A stretch of 64,000 nt of DNA. Source: Homarus americanus (taxonomy: Eukaryota; Arthropoda; Malacostraca; Decapoda; Nephropidae). Position 1 is the stretch's first letter; each line of letters opens with the position of its first letter. Below, one piece after another: positions 9,785-21,068 of this stretch. The notes beneath the pieces are model-generated. The model had not been told where the DNA came from. It saw only the letters and a program-made list of their open reading frames with translations, and made no database searches. The stretch is taken from the NCBI RefSeq assembly GCF_018991925.1, contig NW_024742485.1, positions 372,501-436,500 of the forward strand, given 5' to 3'. Made by a program: the position numbers and the translations under genes.

Positions 9785-11950
9785 GTGATCATGAGGCCGC
9801 TGTCTGGTCAAGCCATGAGGACCGTTGATCGAGACCTTCTGTGCCTGGTATCAAGCCATGAGGGACCGTTCTGCTGTGCCTGGTGATCAAGCCATGAGGA
9901 CCGTTCTGCTGTTCCTGGTGATCAGCCATGAGGGGCCGTTCTGCTGTGCCTGGTGATCAAGCCGCGGGGACCGTTCTGCTGTGCCTGGTAGTCAAGCCAT
10001 GAGGGCCGTTCTGCTGTTCCTGGTGATCAAGCCATGAGGGACCGTTCTGCTGTTCCTGGTATCAGATGAACCGGGACCGTTCTGCTGTTCCTGGTGATCA
10101 AGCCATGAGGGACCGTTCTGCTGTTCCCTGATCCAAGCCGCCAGGGACCGTTCTGCTGTGCCTGGTGATCAAGCCATGAGGGACCGTTCTGCTGTGCCTG
10201 GTGATCAAGCCATGAGGGACCGTTCTGCTGTGCCTGGTGATCAAGCCATGGGGACCGTTCTGCTGTTCCTGGTGATCAAGCCATGAGGGGCCGTTCTGCT
10301 GTTCGTGATCAACCACCCCACAACCAAACCCCCCACAACCCACCCCCACAACCAACCCCCCCCCCCAGATCCAAGCCATGAGGGACCGTTCTGCTGTTCC
10401 TGTGATCAACCGCGGACCCCCCACAACCCAACCCCCCCAACCCACCTTCTGCTGTGCCGGTATCAAGCCCGAGAGGACCGTTCTGCTGTGCCTGGTGATC
10501 AAGCCATGAGGACCGTTCTGCTGTTCCTGGTGATCAAGCCATGAGGGCCGTTCTGCTGTTCCTGGTGATCAAGCCATGAGGACCGTTCTGCTGTTCCTGG
10601 TGATCAGCCATGAGGGACCGTTCTGCTGTTCCTGGTGATCAAGCCATGAGGACCGTTCTGCTGTGCCTGGTGATCAAGCCATGAGGACCGTTCTGCTGTG
10701 CCTGGTGATCAAGCCATGAGGACCGTTCTGCTGTGCCTGGTGATCAACCCGAGGACCGTTTGCTGTTCCTGGTGACAGCCAGAGGGCCGTTCTGCTGTTC
10801 CTGGTGATCAAGCCGCGAGGGGACCGTTCTGCTGTTCCTGGTGATCAAGCCGCGGGGACCGTTCTGCTGTTCCTGGTGATCGCCAGAGGACCGTTCTGCT
10901 GTTCCTGGTGATCAAGCCACGAGGACCGTTCTGCTGTTTCCTGGTGATAAGCCATGAGGGACCGTTCTGCTGTTCCTGGTGATCAAGCCATGAGGACCGT
11001 TCTGCTGTTCCTGGTGATCAAGCCGCGAGGGACCGTTCTGCTGCCTGGTGATCAAGCCATGAGGGGACCGTTCTGCTGTGCCTGGTGATCAAGCCATGAG
11101 GGACCGTTCTGCTGTCCTGGTGATCAAGCCATGAGGACCGTTCTGCTGTTCCTGGTGATCCAAGCCACGAGGGCCGTTCTGCTGTTCCTGGTGATCAAGC
11201 CGCGAGGACCGTTCTGCTGTTCCTGGTGATCAAGCATGAGGACCGTTCTGCTGTTCCTGGTGATCCAAGCCATGAGGACCGTTCTGCTGTTCTGGTGATC
11301 AAGCCACGAGGGGCCGTTCTGCTGTGCCTGTGATCAAGCCGCGGGGACCGTTCTGCTGTTCCCAGTGATCAAGCCGCGAGGACCGTTCTGCGCGGTGATC
11401 AAGCCGCGAGGACCGTTCTGCTGTGCCTGGTGATCAAGCCATGAGGGACCGTTCTGTGCCTGGTGATCAAGCCATGAGGGACCGTTCTGCTGTGCCTGGT
11501 GATCCACCATGAGGGCAATTCTGCTGTGCCTGGTGATCAAGCCGAGGGGACCGTTCTGCTGTTCTGGTGATCAAGCCGCAGGGGACCGTTCTGCTGTGCC
11601 TGTGATCAAGCCGCGAGGGACCGTTCTGCTGTGCCTGGTGATCAAGCCACGAGGCCGTTCTGCTGTTCCTGGTGATCAAGCCATGAGGACCGTTCTGCTG
11701 TTCCTAGTGATCAAGCCATGGGGACCGTTCTGCTTCCTGGTGATCAAGCCAGAGGGACCGTTCTGCTGTTCCTGGTGATCAAGCCATGAGGAACCGTTCC
11801 TGCTGTTCCTGGTGATCAAGCCGCAGGGACCGTTCTCTGTGTCTGGTGATCAAGCCATGAGGACCGTTCTGCTGTTCTGGTGATCAAGCCATGAGGACCG
11901 TTCTGCTGTTCCTGGTGATCAAGCCATGAGGACCGTTCTGCTGTTCCTGG
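9785..11950. repeat. 35-bp minisatellite (ACCGTTCTGCTGTGCCTGG type), about 60 units
   Basis: Unit: ACCGTTCTGCTGTKCCTGG followed by TGATCAAGCCATGAGGG or its AAGCCGCGAGG variant. Two variant positions recur through the array (TTCC/TGCC and CATGAGG/CGCGAGG), so they spread by unit exchange. A C-rich insertion with CCCACAACC runs sits at about 10311-10450. Many units contain the BclI site TGATCA. Confidence 0.96.
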
Positions 11951-12555
11951 TCGCGTCTTGGGGAAAAAATAACAGATTTTATCGTGAATTATACTGTCTG
12001 GGTGTTTCCTCGCTGGGGAGATTTGCGGTGTGTTGCCTGTCTCTCTGTCTCTGTCTGTCTGTCTGTCTGTCTTTTTCTAGGTTAGTGGTTTGTGTGTTAT
12101 GTCTGTCTATCTGTTTATCTGTCTCTATCTCCGCCTGTCTCTCTTTTTCTGTCTGTCTGTCCTTTGATTTAAGTTCTTTGAGATTAACCCCTCCTCCTCT
12201 CCTCCTCCTCTCCCCCTCTCCCTCTCCTCCCTCTCCTTCCCTCCCTCCCCCCTCTCCCCTCCCTCCCCTCCCCTCTCCCCTCCCCCTCCCTCCCCTCCCT
12301 CCCTCCCCTCCCCCAATTTGGTAGAAGAAGCAATCTTAGGGTGAATTTTTCATCTCTGTGTTGACATTCCTTTGAGATGAATGGACTGGCCAATCAGGGT
12401 CGTCTTGGAAGATTAGTGTTGTGGTTGGTTGGCAGGTTCTGTCACGCTATTGGTTGATAACTCACCACACTCCTCCCTCACCACCCCTCATCCCCACCAT
12501 CCCTCCCTCCCACCCCCCTCCCCTCCTCCCCTCTCATCCCTACCACAAACATCAA
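11951..12555. repeat. CTGT, TCC and C-rich tracts with a short unique piece
   Basis: TCTG/CTGT repeats lie at about 12030-12165, a TCCCTCCC polypyrimidine block at 12186-12315, and unique sequence at 12316-12470. C/T-rich DNA then continues to the next array. No gene. Confidence 0.85.
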
Positions 12556-12840
12556 ACCCTCACCATAAACATCTTCTCCACCACCAATCTCCACCATAAA
12601 CATCTTCTCCACCACCAATCTCCACCATAAACATCTCTTCACCACCAGTCTCCACCATAAACATCTCCTTCACCACCAGTCTCCACCATAAACATCTCCT
12701 TCACCACCAATCTCCACCATAAACATCTTCACCACCAATCTCCACCACAAACATCTTCTCTCCACCACCAATCTCCCACCAATCTCCACCATAAACATCT
12801 CCTTCACCACCAATCTCCACCACCAGCCTCCACCACAAAT
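12556..12840. repeat. about 29-bp minisatellite (CACCATAAACATCTTC type)
   Basis: Nine to ten units of CACCATAAACATCTTCTCC and ACCACCAATCTC with small length changes. Confidence 0.92.
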
Positions 12841-13303
12841 GTTTTTTTACGTGTCATGAATGAGTGAGTTAACTGCAGGGGGTCATGTCTGGGCACAGTA
12901 TTTAGTCTGTTTCACTAGTTTCATCCTCCTCCCTCTCTCCTCATTCTCCCTTCCTATCCCTTCCCCTCTCTTTCCTCCCTTCATCTTCCCTCATTCTACC
13001 TCCTCTCCTCCCCTCCTCTCTCACCTCCCCTTCCTCTTCCTCTCTTCCCTCTCTCTTCCTTTCCCCTCTCCCCTCCTCCTGTTCCTCCCTACCCAAACCC
13101 CCTCTCTCCCCCCCCCCCCCCCCCCTCTCTCTGTCTCTCTCTCTCTCTCTCAGTCGTAATGTTTATATCTGCAGTAAATTCGTCGCTTGTTGCATTAATG
13201 AAAACACATTACTCTCGCTTCATTTGGAATATGAAAATGTGTTTACTAACTATGAACTAGCTACACCATTGGTTATACGAGTAGGTGGGGAGCCTTCGTC
13301 AGG

Positions 13304-13379
<76 letters not shown>

Positions 13380-13385
13380 TTTTTT
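12841..13385. repeat. TC-rich block, short unique DNA and (ACT)n
   Basis: TCC/CTC-rich DNA lies at 12920-13150 with a 17-base C run, unique AT-rich sequence at 13160-13300, and (ACT)n of about 26 units at 13302-13378. No gene. Confidence 0.9.
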
Positions 13386-13487
13386 TAAACGTGGCCTCAG
13401 CCTCCCCAATAGCCACACCTTCGCCACCATTTATTTACCTTAATATTAAATATCTAATACATAAGAAACTATCCTATCTGTGTTAAA

Positions 13488-14655
13488 TTAGTTGAGCCGC
13501 AGATCTATGCGGCATTCAGTGACTGTAGCCTCATAGTCGATATCTGCAGCAGTTGTTGGAGTAGGGGCAAGCTCTCGTTCCCCTGAGGCAAACCGACCGA
13601 AGGAGAAGGACAGTCGACATCTCATCCAGGCTGTGACATAACTTCTGGGCTGCTGCTTCTGTTCGGAGATCAGCTCCGCAGAGTCTGGCGTAGAAACATC
13701 TTGCACTTGGTCACATCCCACCAGAGGTTGTGAACACTAGAGGAGTGAAGCTGCCTTGATCCAACATTTGAATTCTCCCCCCATATGCCTTCTCTTGTCG
13801 TTCTCGTTCCTCCTATGCAGCATCGAGAGCTAGAGTTACGGTGACAAACGGCCATGGGATCAAAAATCCTGATGTCAGAAAGCTCGCTGTCCCCGCGTCC
13901 AGAATCCTCAGCACTGACGTCCACACACGGGCTTCGTTAGATGTGTTTGAAGTCCTGTGTTGGAAGATCTCGCCATCCAGTGGAGAGGGTCGGTTCTGAC
14001 GTCCCGGCAAGATTTCCTTCAACATATTTCTGTGAGATCCCCTTACCTCACGTCATGCCTCATGCTATGAAGCCCTTCTTGCAAACCATGGCGTGATCGC
14101 CATCATAGGAATAACCACACACGCATTGGGAGGGCAAAACCATCTACTGGCCAACCGTACCTTAGAGCAATGGCATCTGTAAATTCTTGTTTGTTAAGAA
14201 ACCATTTGCCCTTATCGGTAACGTAGTTAAGATTCGAGGCGCCCACCTCCTGCGCTATAGCTACTTTTTTGTCAAATTTTTCTGGAACCAGCAGCATAGT
14301 TGCTGCAACATGTCATCTTGGCAGTGCTGCCGATCTGTTGTAATGGACCTACGGATCTTATTAACTTCGCTGGTGTCCACTTCCTAGTTGCATTCGGAAT
14401 TGGTCAGTGAGGCTGCCGTGAGCTTAAGTGAATTTTGATGTTCAGAGTCAAGCAATCTCCTCTGGATTAGTTAGTCCGATCCCTCAGTCTTGGTGGAAGT
14501 GCAAAGTGTTCTTTCTAGGGTTAAGTCGTGGTGTTTCACTAGTTTGGGAATGAACTTGACACTGGTGCTTCTTCCAAAGGGTGGAGGAGAGGTCGGATCT
14601 CAGGGATGGTACGCATCAGGTAGTTCCAACGATGCTTGACTCCATGTGTGAATGC
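13488..14655 (-). pseudogene. decayed non-LTR retrotransposon ORF2 C-terminal region
   Basis: On the minus strand, scattered frames recover in order: [20 protein letters not shown] then [11 protein letters not shown] (near 14650); GLTNPEEI; NKQEFTDAIALRYGWPVDGF (near 14200); an HxMVCKKGF remnant; GEIFQHRTSNTSNEARV (near 13970); DIRIFDPMAVCHRN; DQGSFTPLVFTTSGGM (near 13760); and SEQKQQPRSYVTAWMRCRLS then FSFGRF (near 13620). A TAA follows near 13488. This order matches the region after the reverse transcriptase in a LINE family common in aquatic invertebrates, recalled here only as a pattern. At least four frameshifts or stops interrupt it. The polymerase part is absent, so it is 5' truncated. 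It is older than the LINE at 2434. Confidence 0.75.
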
Positions 14656-14840
14656 TACTACTTTTTTTGGGGTGAATTGGCCTCCAACCTCCCATTATTA
14701 AGATAAAAACAACAACAAACAAACAGGAAACAAATAAACAAAGGAAAAAACTAAGTGGAAAAAAAAACAGGGGAATAATCCATAGTCATAAAAAACACTG
14801 GATCACCTGAAGATTAAACCACCATGACGTTACCTTTGGG
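14656..14840. other. A-rich spacer with a CACCTGAAGATTAAA motif
   Basis: After a poly-T with GGCCTCCAACCTCCC, A-rich DNA precedes CACCTGAAGATTAAA at about 14806 and ACGTTACC, directly next to the TTAGG array. The motif matches the 33-bp unit at 4053-5138. Confidence 0.6.
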
Positions 14841-15046
14841 GGTTAGGTTAGGTTAGGTTGGGTTTGGGTCGGGTTAGGTTAGGTTAGGTTAGGTTGGGTC
14901 GGGTTGGGTTGGGTTAGGTTGGGTCGGGTTAGGTTGGGTTTGGGTTGGGTTAGGTTAGGTTAGGTTGGGTCGGTTAGGTTAGGTTAGGTTAGGTTGGGTC
15001 GGGTTAGGTTAGGTTGGGTTGGGTTAGGTTAGGTTGGGTTAATTAT
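14841..15046. repeat. interstitial TTAGG array with TTGGG/TCGGG variants
   Basis: About 40 pentamers of GGTTA mix with GGGTT and GGGTC forms. Variant pentamers cluster and alternate, as expected of an old telomere-type array edited by slippage and mutation. Confidence 0.93.
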
Positions 15047-15078
15047 GAGGTGAGATAAACTGTGGTGTCATCACTTAC

Positions 15079-15157
15079 TTCTCTTGATCTCCAAACTGAA
15101 GGTCTTGTTCACCAGGCTGTTCACCACTACCATCACCACCATTAGTGTTCTCCACAT
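15079..15157 (-). CDS. candidate first coding exon, signal-peptide-like N-terminus
   Basis: On the minus strand an ATG at 15157-15155 opens a frame reading MWRTLMVVMVVVNSLVNK then TFSLEIKR. It runs into a strong 5' splice consensus, A/GTAAGTGA, after 26 codons plus one base (phase 1). An in-frame TGA lies about 36 nt upstream of the ATG, supporting this start. A possible 3' splice site (AACTCTCCCCAG) sits just upstream, so the exon may begin at about 15168. The N-terminus has a short polar start, a Val/Met-rich hydrophobic core of about nine residues, and an NKT sequon. It would fit a secreted or type I membrane protein. No second exon was found downstream; the telomere-type array at 14841-15046 would lie in the intron. 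Protein unrecognised. Confidence 0.45.
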
Positions 15158-15181
15158 CCTCACTGCTGCTGGGGAGAGTTC

Positions 15182-15345
15182 AGGTCACCTCAGGTCACAG
15201 TAGTGGAGCTCAGACACTGTACAGGTCACTCCAGGTCGTGATAATGGAGGTCAAGCACTCAGGTAAGCACTATTCAGGTCACTATAGGTCACGATAATGG
15301 TAATCAAACACTGTGCAGGTCACGATAATGCATGTCAAACAGGGT
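15182..15345. promoter_or_regulatory. array of AGGTCA nuclear-receptor half-sites, three in DR4 spacing
   Basis: AGGTCA occurs at 15182, 15192, 15223, 15248, 15276, 15286 and 15317, plus AGGTCG at 15233. Three pairs have exactly four bases between (CCTC, CTCC, CTAT). DR4 is a known binding arrangement for RXR/USP heterodimers including EcR/USP. The sites sit in a degenerate 40-50 bp tandem repeat, which explains their regular spacing. They lie just upstream of the minus-strand start exon. A role is inference. Confidence 0.45.
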
Positions 15346-15410
15346 TAATACACCACTGAACTCTGGAGATCATCTCAAGTCACAATTCCTCCACGTAACA
15401 ATGGCGCTGG

Positions 15411-15600
15411 AGGAGGAGGAGGAGGAGGAGGAGAAAGAGGAGGAGGAGAAGGAGAAAGAGGAGATAGATGGAGGAGGAGAAAGAGGAGGAGGAGCAGGAG
15501 GAGGAGGAGGAGAAAGAGGAGGAGGAGCAGAAGGAGAAATAAGAGATAGATGGAGGAGGAGAAAGGGGAGGAGGAGCAGGGAGGAGGGAGGAGGAAATCA
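15411..15600. repeat. (GGA)n/(GAGGAGAAA)n microsatellite
   Basis: GGA-rich purine tract with interspersed AGAAAGAGG units; the poly-Glu and poly-Leu frames are its translation. Confidence 0.95.
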
Positions 15601-15654
15601 AGGTTCACAATATTGAAGAAAAAATCACACTTAACATCCACTAAAACAATTACA

Positions 15655-15882
15655 GTGGATACTCAACACACTATGGCGTATAATCCACTATGGCGTATAA
15701 TCCACTATGGCGTATAATCCACTATGGTATAATCCACTATGGCGTATAATCCACTATGGCGTATAATCCACTATGGCGTATAATCCACTATGGCGTATAA
15801 TCCACTATGGCGTATATAATCCACTATGGCGTATAATCCACTATGGCGTATAATCCACTATGGCGTATAATCCACCACTGAA
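15655..15882. repeat. 17-bp minisatellite (ACTATGGCGTATAATCC)
   Basis: About 13 nearly identical 17-bp units; one has lost two bases and one has gained two. High identity suggests recent expansion. Confidence 0.96.
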
Positions 15883-16207
15883 ACTACCTCACCACCTGGC
15901 ATCTCAGAACGATACTACAGTAGGTCATCCTAGAATCCATATCATTAGTTTTTTAAATTATACAAAATATCTATCATCAATCCATTCTACCTGTTGTTAA
16001 TTAAAGATATAAATTCACCTTTTGAGTCTATGATAAAGAGTCAAGAACAAGAACACCTTAACTCTACACCTGTGATTAATTAATGTATCTCTCAGGTGAC
16101 ACAGGTAGGGTGCTCAGGTAAGATCTTTTAATGAGAGTTTGAGGTCAGGTGAGATAATGTGGTTGACCGTTTGTAGTAGAGGTCATATTCGTAAGTGTTA
16201 TTTGATT
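15883..16207. other. unique AT-rich DNA; no gene seen
   Basis: No splice-bounded open frame. GAGGTCAGGTGAG and GAGGTCATATTCG add two AGGTCA-type half-sites near 16141 and 16180. Confidence 0.6.
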
Positions 16208-16445
16208 TAAGTTGGTTAGGTTAGGTTTGGTTAGGTTAGGTTAGAATAGGTTAGGTTAGAATAGGTTATGGTAATTTAGGTTAGGTTTGGTTTGGTTAGG
16301 TTAGGTTAGGTTAGGTTAGGTTGAGTTAGAATAGGTTATGGTAATTTAGGTTAGGTTTAGGCAGTTTAGGTTAGTTCAGGCTAGTTTAGTTCAGGCTAGT
16401 TTAGTTCAGGCTAGTTTAGTTTAGGTTAGGTTAATTTAGGCTCGT
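16208..16445. repeat. degenerate TTAGG array
   Basis: GGTTA pentamers with TTTGG variants alternate with a higher-order GAATAGGTTATGGTAATTTA segment that occurs twice and a TTCAGGCTAGTTTAG segment repeated three times. Confidence 0.9.
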
Positions 16446-17837
16446 TTACATTAATTAACCCAGGTGAGCAAAACATAATTCACCTGAAACAATGTAGGAA
16501 TATTCACTTAAAATTTCCTCTAACGACTTATCATATATATATTTTTTTCTCATTTTCAGGTAATGTTTTATTTCCTACAGCCAGAATAAATCATGAGCAG
16601 AAAACAGGGTAACTTGTCTGTTTTACATTGTGTTTTTTGTGTGTTTTATGCTTGTAAGTCCTGATATATGATTGATTTTTGTGTTTTCTTTTCTCTTTCC
16701 ATTTTTTATCTTGCGTTAAGGTGTAATTATTTATGATATATTTCTAAGCCAAAATTATTCCCCCATTTCTGATTTTTTATGCAATTATCTGAGTGAATTA
16801 TATTTCTAAGTCAAAGGAATTGGTATATTTTTTTATTATATTTTTAATTACTTTTGGTGATTTTGTTAACCAAGTTAAGGTAATAATTACTCTATTTGTT
16901 AATTATATTTTGCTATTTTTCCAGATCGTTACGTGACACCTTGAGAGCTTCAACACCTGAGGAAAGGTAATTAATAACCTACATTGTTGCCTTATTATCA
17001 ACACCAAGGTAATTGTTGCTATTAAATAATGTAATTACTTATTTTATTGTTTTAATTATTTCTCGATGGTTTCATAGCACCAAAGTAATTGATGTTATTG
17101 AATATAGTAATTACATTATTTTCTTTATTGTTTTAACTGGAAGGTTTATTTTTTATTTTTTTTAAGTTATTTCTGTGTAATTGATGTTGTTAAACCAGGT
17201 GTTTTTCTTATAGTTTTAAGTATTTCTGTGTGTGGATTATTTTCATCGAGATAAACCTAATGCTGTTAAAACGAAGGAATAGTTTATTTTTGCGATTGTT
17301 TTATGTTTTATCGAGTGGTTTATTTTGCATTAAGATAATTGCCACTGTTAAAACGGGATACTGGTTTATTTTTGTGATTGTTTTAACGATTTATCTTTGG
17401 TTTAATGGCACTAAGGTAAGTGACGTCATTAAAACAAGGTGATTTATTTTTTTTTCTGATTAAGTGGTTTAATATTGCTTTATTAGTCCAAAATTGCTAG
17501 ATAACCAACAATGTTAAAACAAGTTAACTGTTTTGTTTTATTGTTTTAACTATTTTTGGTGGTTTAATGGAACAAAAAATTATTAACGTCATTAAAACAA
17601 GTTAACTCCATCGTTTTGGTGTTAATTTTATCCATATTAAACCTCAAATTATTAATTATTGTGTCAATTAACCAAACATCACCTCAATTTATATCTTTAA
17701 TTATCGTTATTAATTATTCATACAGCACCTTAATTATTTCTGAAATTATCATGACATTAATTCAGGTGTGGGAACTCACCTGTAACACCATGGAACAATA
17801 ACACAGGTATATTGGGGGGGTAAGGAACCACTGTTGG
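16446..17837. other. AT-rich block with intron-like signals
   Basis: About 1.4 kb of T/A-rich DNA with recurring TTTTAATTATT and GGTAATT motifs. One microexon-like segment is described at 16925-16966. A similar 40-nt piece between AG and GTATAT lies at about 17767-17806. Nothing else resembles coding DNA. Confidence 0.55.
16925..16966 (+). CDS. very tentative 42-nt microexon
   Basis: A 3' splice-like TTGCTATTTTTCCAG and a 5' splice-like GAAAG/GTAATT bound 42 nt, a multiple of three. One of three frames is open (SLRDTLRASTPEE). It could equally be chance or untranslated. Confidence 0.15.
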
Positions 17838-17968
17838 CAAACCTAACCTAACCTAACCTAACCTAACCTCATGATCAAACACCCTAATGCCCTACCTGCG
17901 GGGTTAAGTTAGGTTAGGTTAGGTTAGGTTAGGATATGCAAGGTTTGGTTAGGTTAGGTTAGGTCAAC
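17838..17968. repeat. divergent (CCTAA)n and (TTAGG)n pair
   Basis: About seven CCTAA units run to 17874, a spacer of about 27 bp follows, then about six TTAGG units and a further block at 17946-17966. The two arrays are inverted relative to each other. Confidence 0.92.
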
Positions 17969-18635
17969 GTATCATCATTAAATAAAACAACACTGAGACG
18001 CTAATTGTCACGGGATCCATTAACACCAGGTACAGAATGTTAATTACACTCAACAGTATTTAACACCTTTTCTTCCTCAGACTAACATTAACATTTAAGA
18101 ATATTTTAACTCAAGTCTTAAAGAATATGATTACTTAATTGACTCACTGAAGCATATGTAAATGAACTTCTAATTTGCATCGTAATTTTCACTTGAAGGG
18201 AACGTAGGAAATGGTCTTCATTATCTTCCTTGTTAGTCTGTTGACAAGAATAAAGTATTTTTTTTCATATAGTTTTGTGGATTGGGATTTTATTTATGTA
18301 GGGAAAGTATATTTAGTTTCTTCTTACCATATGCACCAAAGTTTTCAAAGTTCACATGGGCGAATTGATGCAATATATATATATATATACTTTGTAAACT
18401 TTTTTCAATAATCTCTGACTATTAGAACAACAAATTATCCACATTCACTAATTTTACCATCGAAATCACTAGTAATTATCCATATTTATATATTTCACCA
18501 ACAAGGTCGTTATATAGTTCTGGTGGTCGTTAGAGGGGGAGGATTTGGTCGGTCACTGATAAACGCTGGAGTGAGTGAGGTCGTATGCTCACACTCCGTA
18601 GACTTGAGCCAAACTGAGCCCAGGTCGACTCAGGC
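17969..18635. other. unique AT-rich DNA; no gene seen
   Basis: No supported exon. A balanced stretch at 18520-18630 has an open frame that soon enters the (CAC)n tract and lacks splice signals. Confidence 0.6.
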
Positions 18636-18639
18636 ACCA

Positions 18640-18772
18640 CCCGTCCACCACCACCACCACCACCACCACCACCACCACCACCACCACCACCACCACCACC
18701 GCCACCGCCACCGCCACCACCACCACCACCACCACCATCTATCTATCTATCTATCTATCTCTCTATCTATCT
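18640..18772. repeat. (CAC)n then (ATCT)n microsatellites
   Basis: About 30 CAC/CGC units are followed by about nine ATCT units. The poly-His frame is repeat translation. Confidence 0.97.
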
Positions 18773-19120
18773 ACCTGCCTAATCTCTCGTCCCATTAATG
18801 TTTCAACTAAGAGGCATCAAAGGATAGCGTTAATCCAGGTGTTATTTTGCCTCAGCGAGTTACCTGATTGTGTCGTTCTGTCATTGGGTGTCAGGGAAGC
18901 GTTCATGGGAGGTATTGGCTCTAGAACACGATCTGGTTAGTAAGGTTGGCTTCATTTATAGCTGGTACAGTGTCTGGTTTGGTTCGGTGTGTGAGATGTG
19001 GCAACGTTCTGTTTGTTTTGTTTTGTGAGATGTGGCATCGATGTGTTTGTTTACATCGTATTAAAACAGGAACTCGCTATATAAACCCAATAGTATGCTA
19101 AGATGGTGTTTTATCTTATG

Positions 19121-19154
<34 letters not shown>

Positions 19155-19159
19155 TTTTT

Positions 19160-19198
<39 letters not shown>

Positions 19199-19375
19199 GG
19201 GTGGTACATAATATTTTCTTCCTGTGACGAAGTTCTTCAAGATAAGATGAGATGAGATGAGATGAGACGAGACGAGATAAGATAAGATGGGCAGCTTCTG
19301 TCATCAAGCACGTCCCAAGAGACCTTAAGCTGCAGACGTGAGAATCCATGAATATTATCGTCAGACAATCGGAGA

Positions 19376-19432
<57 letters not shown>

Positions 19433-19917
19433 GCCGAGTTGCGTGTGTGTATTTTATTGTTTTTTGATTTGTGACAGAGAGAGAAAGGGAGAAGTAAAAT
19501 AATCAGAACTCACAAAACCCACCCATAAAGGTTAACTAGTCTTCACAATGCAGAAGATAATAAACCACTACAACTCTCTCTCTCTCTCCTCTCTCTCTCT
19601 CTCAAAAAGAAAACAAAGCAACAACAACAACAACAGTACTTCATGACCTTTGTTTGCCCAGAAGAAAAATATTGTTATCGTGAAGTATATCTAAGGCGAT
19701 TGATACGGTGAAACATATTCCTTAAGGGTGACCAAACACAGGTAATCCTCCTACTCTTCTTCTTCTTCTTCTTCTTCTTCTTCTTCTTCTTCTTCTCGTC
19801 CTCCTCCTCCTCCTCCTCCCTCCACCACTGACGCCCCTGATCGCTCTACCAATCACCAGCCGTGTTGGGGTCAAGAAGCTATCCTTCAATTAGATGTTGA
19901 AGTGATGGCCATTCTCA

Positions 19918-19985
<68 letters not shown>

Positions 19986-20065
19986 ATCCCTGAGGCTAAA
20001 AAATAATACCTCCTGGATGACATTAGTTTTGAGTCTCAGGTGAACCTAGATTGACACCTTGATGG
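18773..20065. repeat. unique spacers interleaved with SSRs
   Basis: (TTA)n at 19124-19198, (GATGA)n at 19245-19290, (CA)n at 19377-19429, (CT)n at 19575-19603, (CTT)n and (CCT)n at 19754-19820, and (CT)n at 19924-19984. Spacers of 100-350 bp show no convincing exon. Confidence 0.9.
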
Positions 20066-20427
20066 TTAGGTCAGGTTAGGTATGATAGGTTTGGTTAGGT
20101 TAGGTTTGGTTTGGTTTGGTTTGGTTAGGTTAGGTTAGGTTAGGTTAGGTTGGGTTGGGTTTGGTTAGGTTGGGTTTGGTTAGGTTAGGTTAGGTTAGGT
20201 TGGGTTAGGTTAGGTTGGGTTTGGTTGGGTTAGGTTAGGTTAGGTTGGGTTAGGTTAGGTTGGGTTTGGTTTGGTTGGGTTGGGTTAGGTTAGGTTTGGT
20301 TGGGTTTGGTTGGGTTAGGTTAGGTTGGGTTAGGTTAGGTTAGGTTTGGTTTGGTTGGGTTAGGTTAGGTTAGGTTAGGTTAGGTTGGGTTTGGTTTGGT
20401 TTGGTTTGGTTAGGTTAGGTTAGGTTA
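20066..20427. repeat. TTAGG array with TTTGG and TTGGG variants
   Basis: About 70 pentamers over 360 bp, the largest telomere-type block here. Blocks of GGTTA, GGTTT and GGGTT alternate without indels, so the 5-bp phase is kept while the third and fifth bases drift. Confidence 0.95.
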
Positions 20428-20549
20428 TACAGTGTTATAAGACTGGGTTAAGTGGTGTTACCTGTGAAGCGGGGGGTGCTGTGGCCTCTCGTGTGTATAT
20501 AACATTACTTACTCGTTATCTCTCAGTGCCATTAGTCTTATTATTTGTT

Positions 20550-20795
<246 letters not shown>

Positions 20796-20998
20796 TAAGC
20801 AGTGGAGAATTTGGATGTCTATTGTGTTTTGAGAAAATATTGTCTGACAAGAACCAGTCTCATTTTCATCACAGGGGTTACGACCTTAGTGCTCGAGGAC
20901 TCACGGTTATATTAACACAGATGGAATGAGAATATTTAACCGTGTCCAGAGAATGATGAATAATGTGAATAATGGGGAAGGTAATGTAGATCCGTGTG

Positions 20999-21033
<35 letters not shown>

Positions 21034-21035
21034 GT

Positions 21036-21067
<32 letters not shown>
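20796..21067. other. unique DNA then (GT)n tail
   Basis: About 200 bp of unique AT-rich sequence, then (GT)n at 21001-21066 abutting the 3' end of retroelement copy A. No gene. Confidence 0.85.

Positions 21068-21068
<1 letters not shown>

Noticed and set aside
9785..11950. CRISPR-like direct repeats
   Set aside because: Units are contiguous without unique spacers and the genome is eukaryotic; it is a minisatellite.
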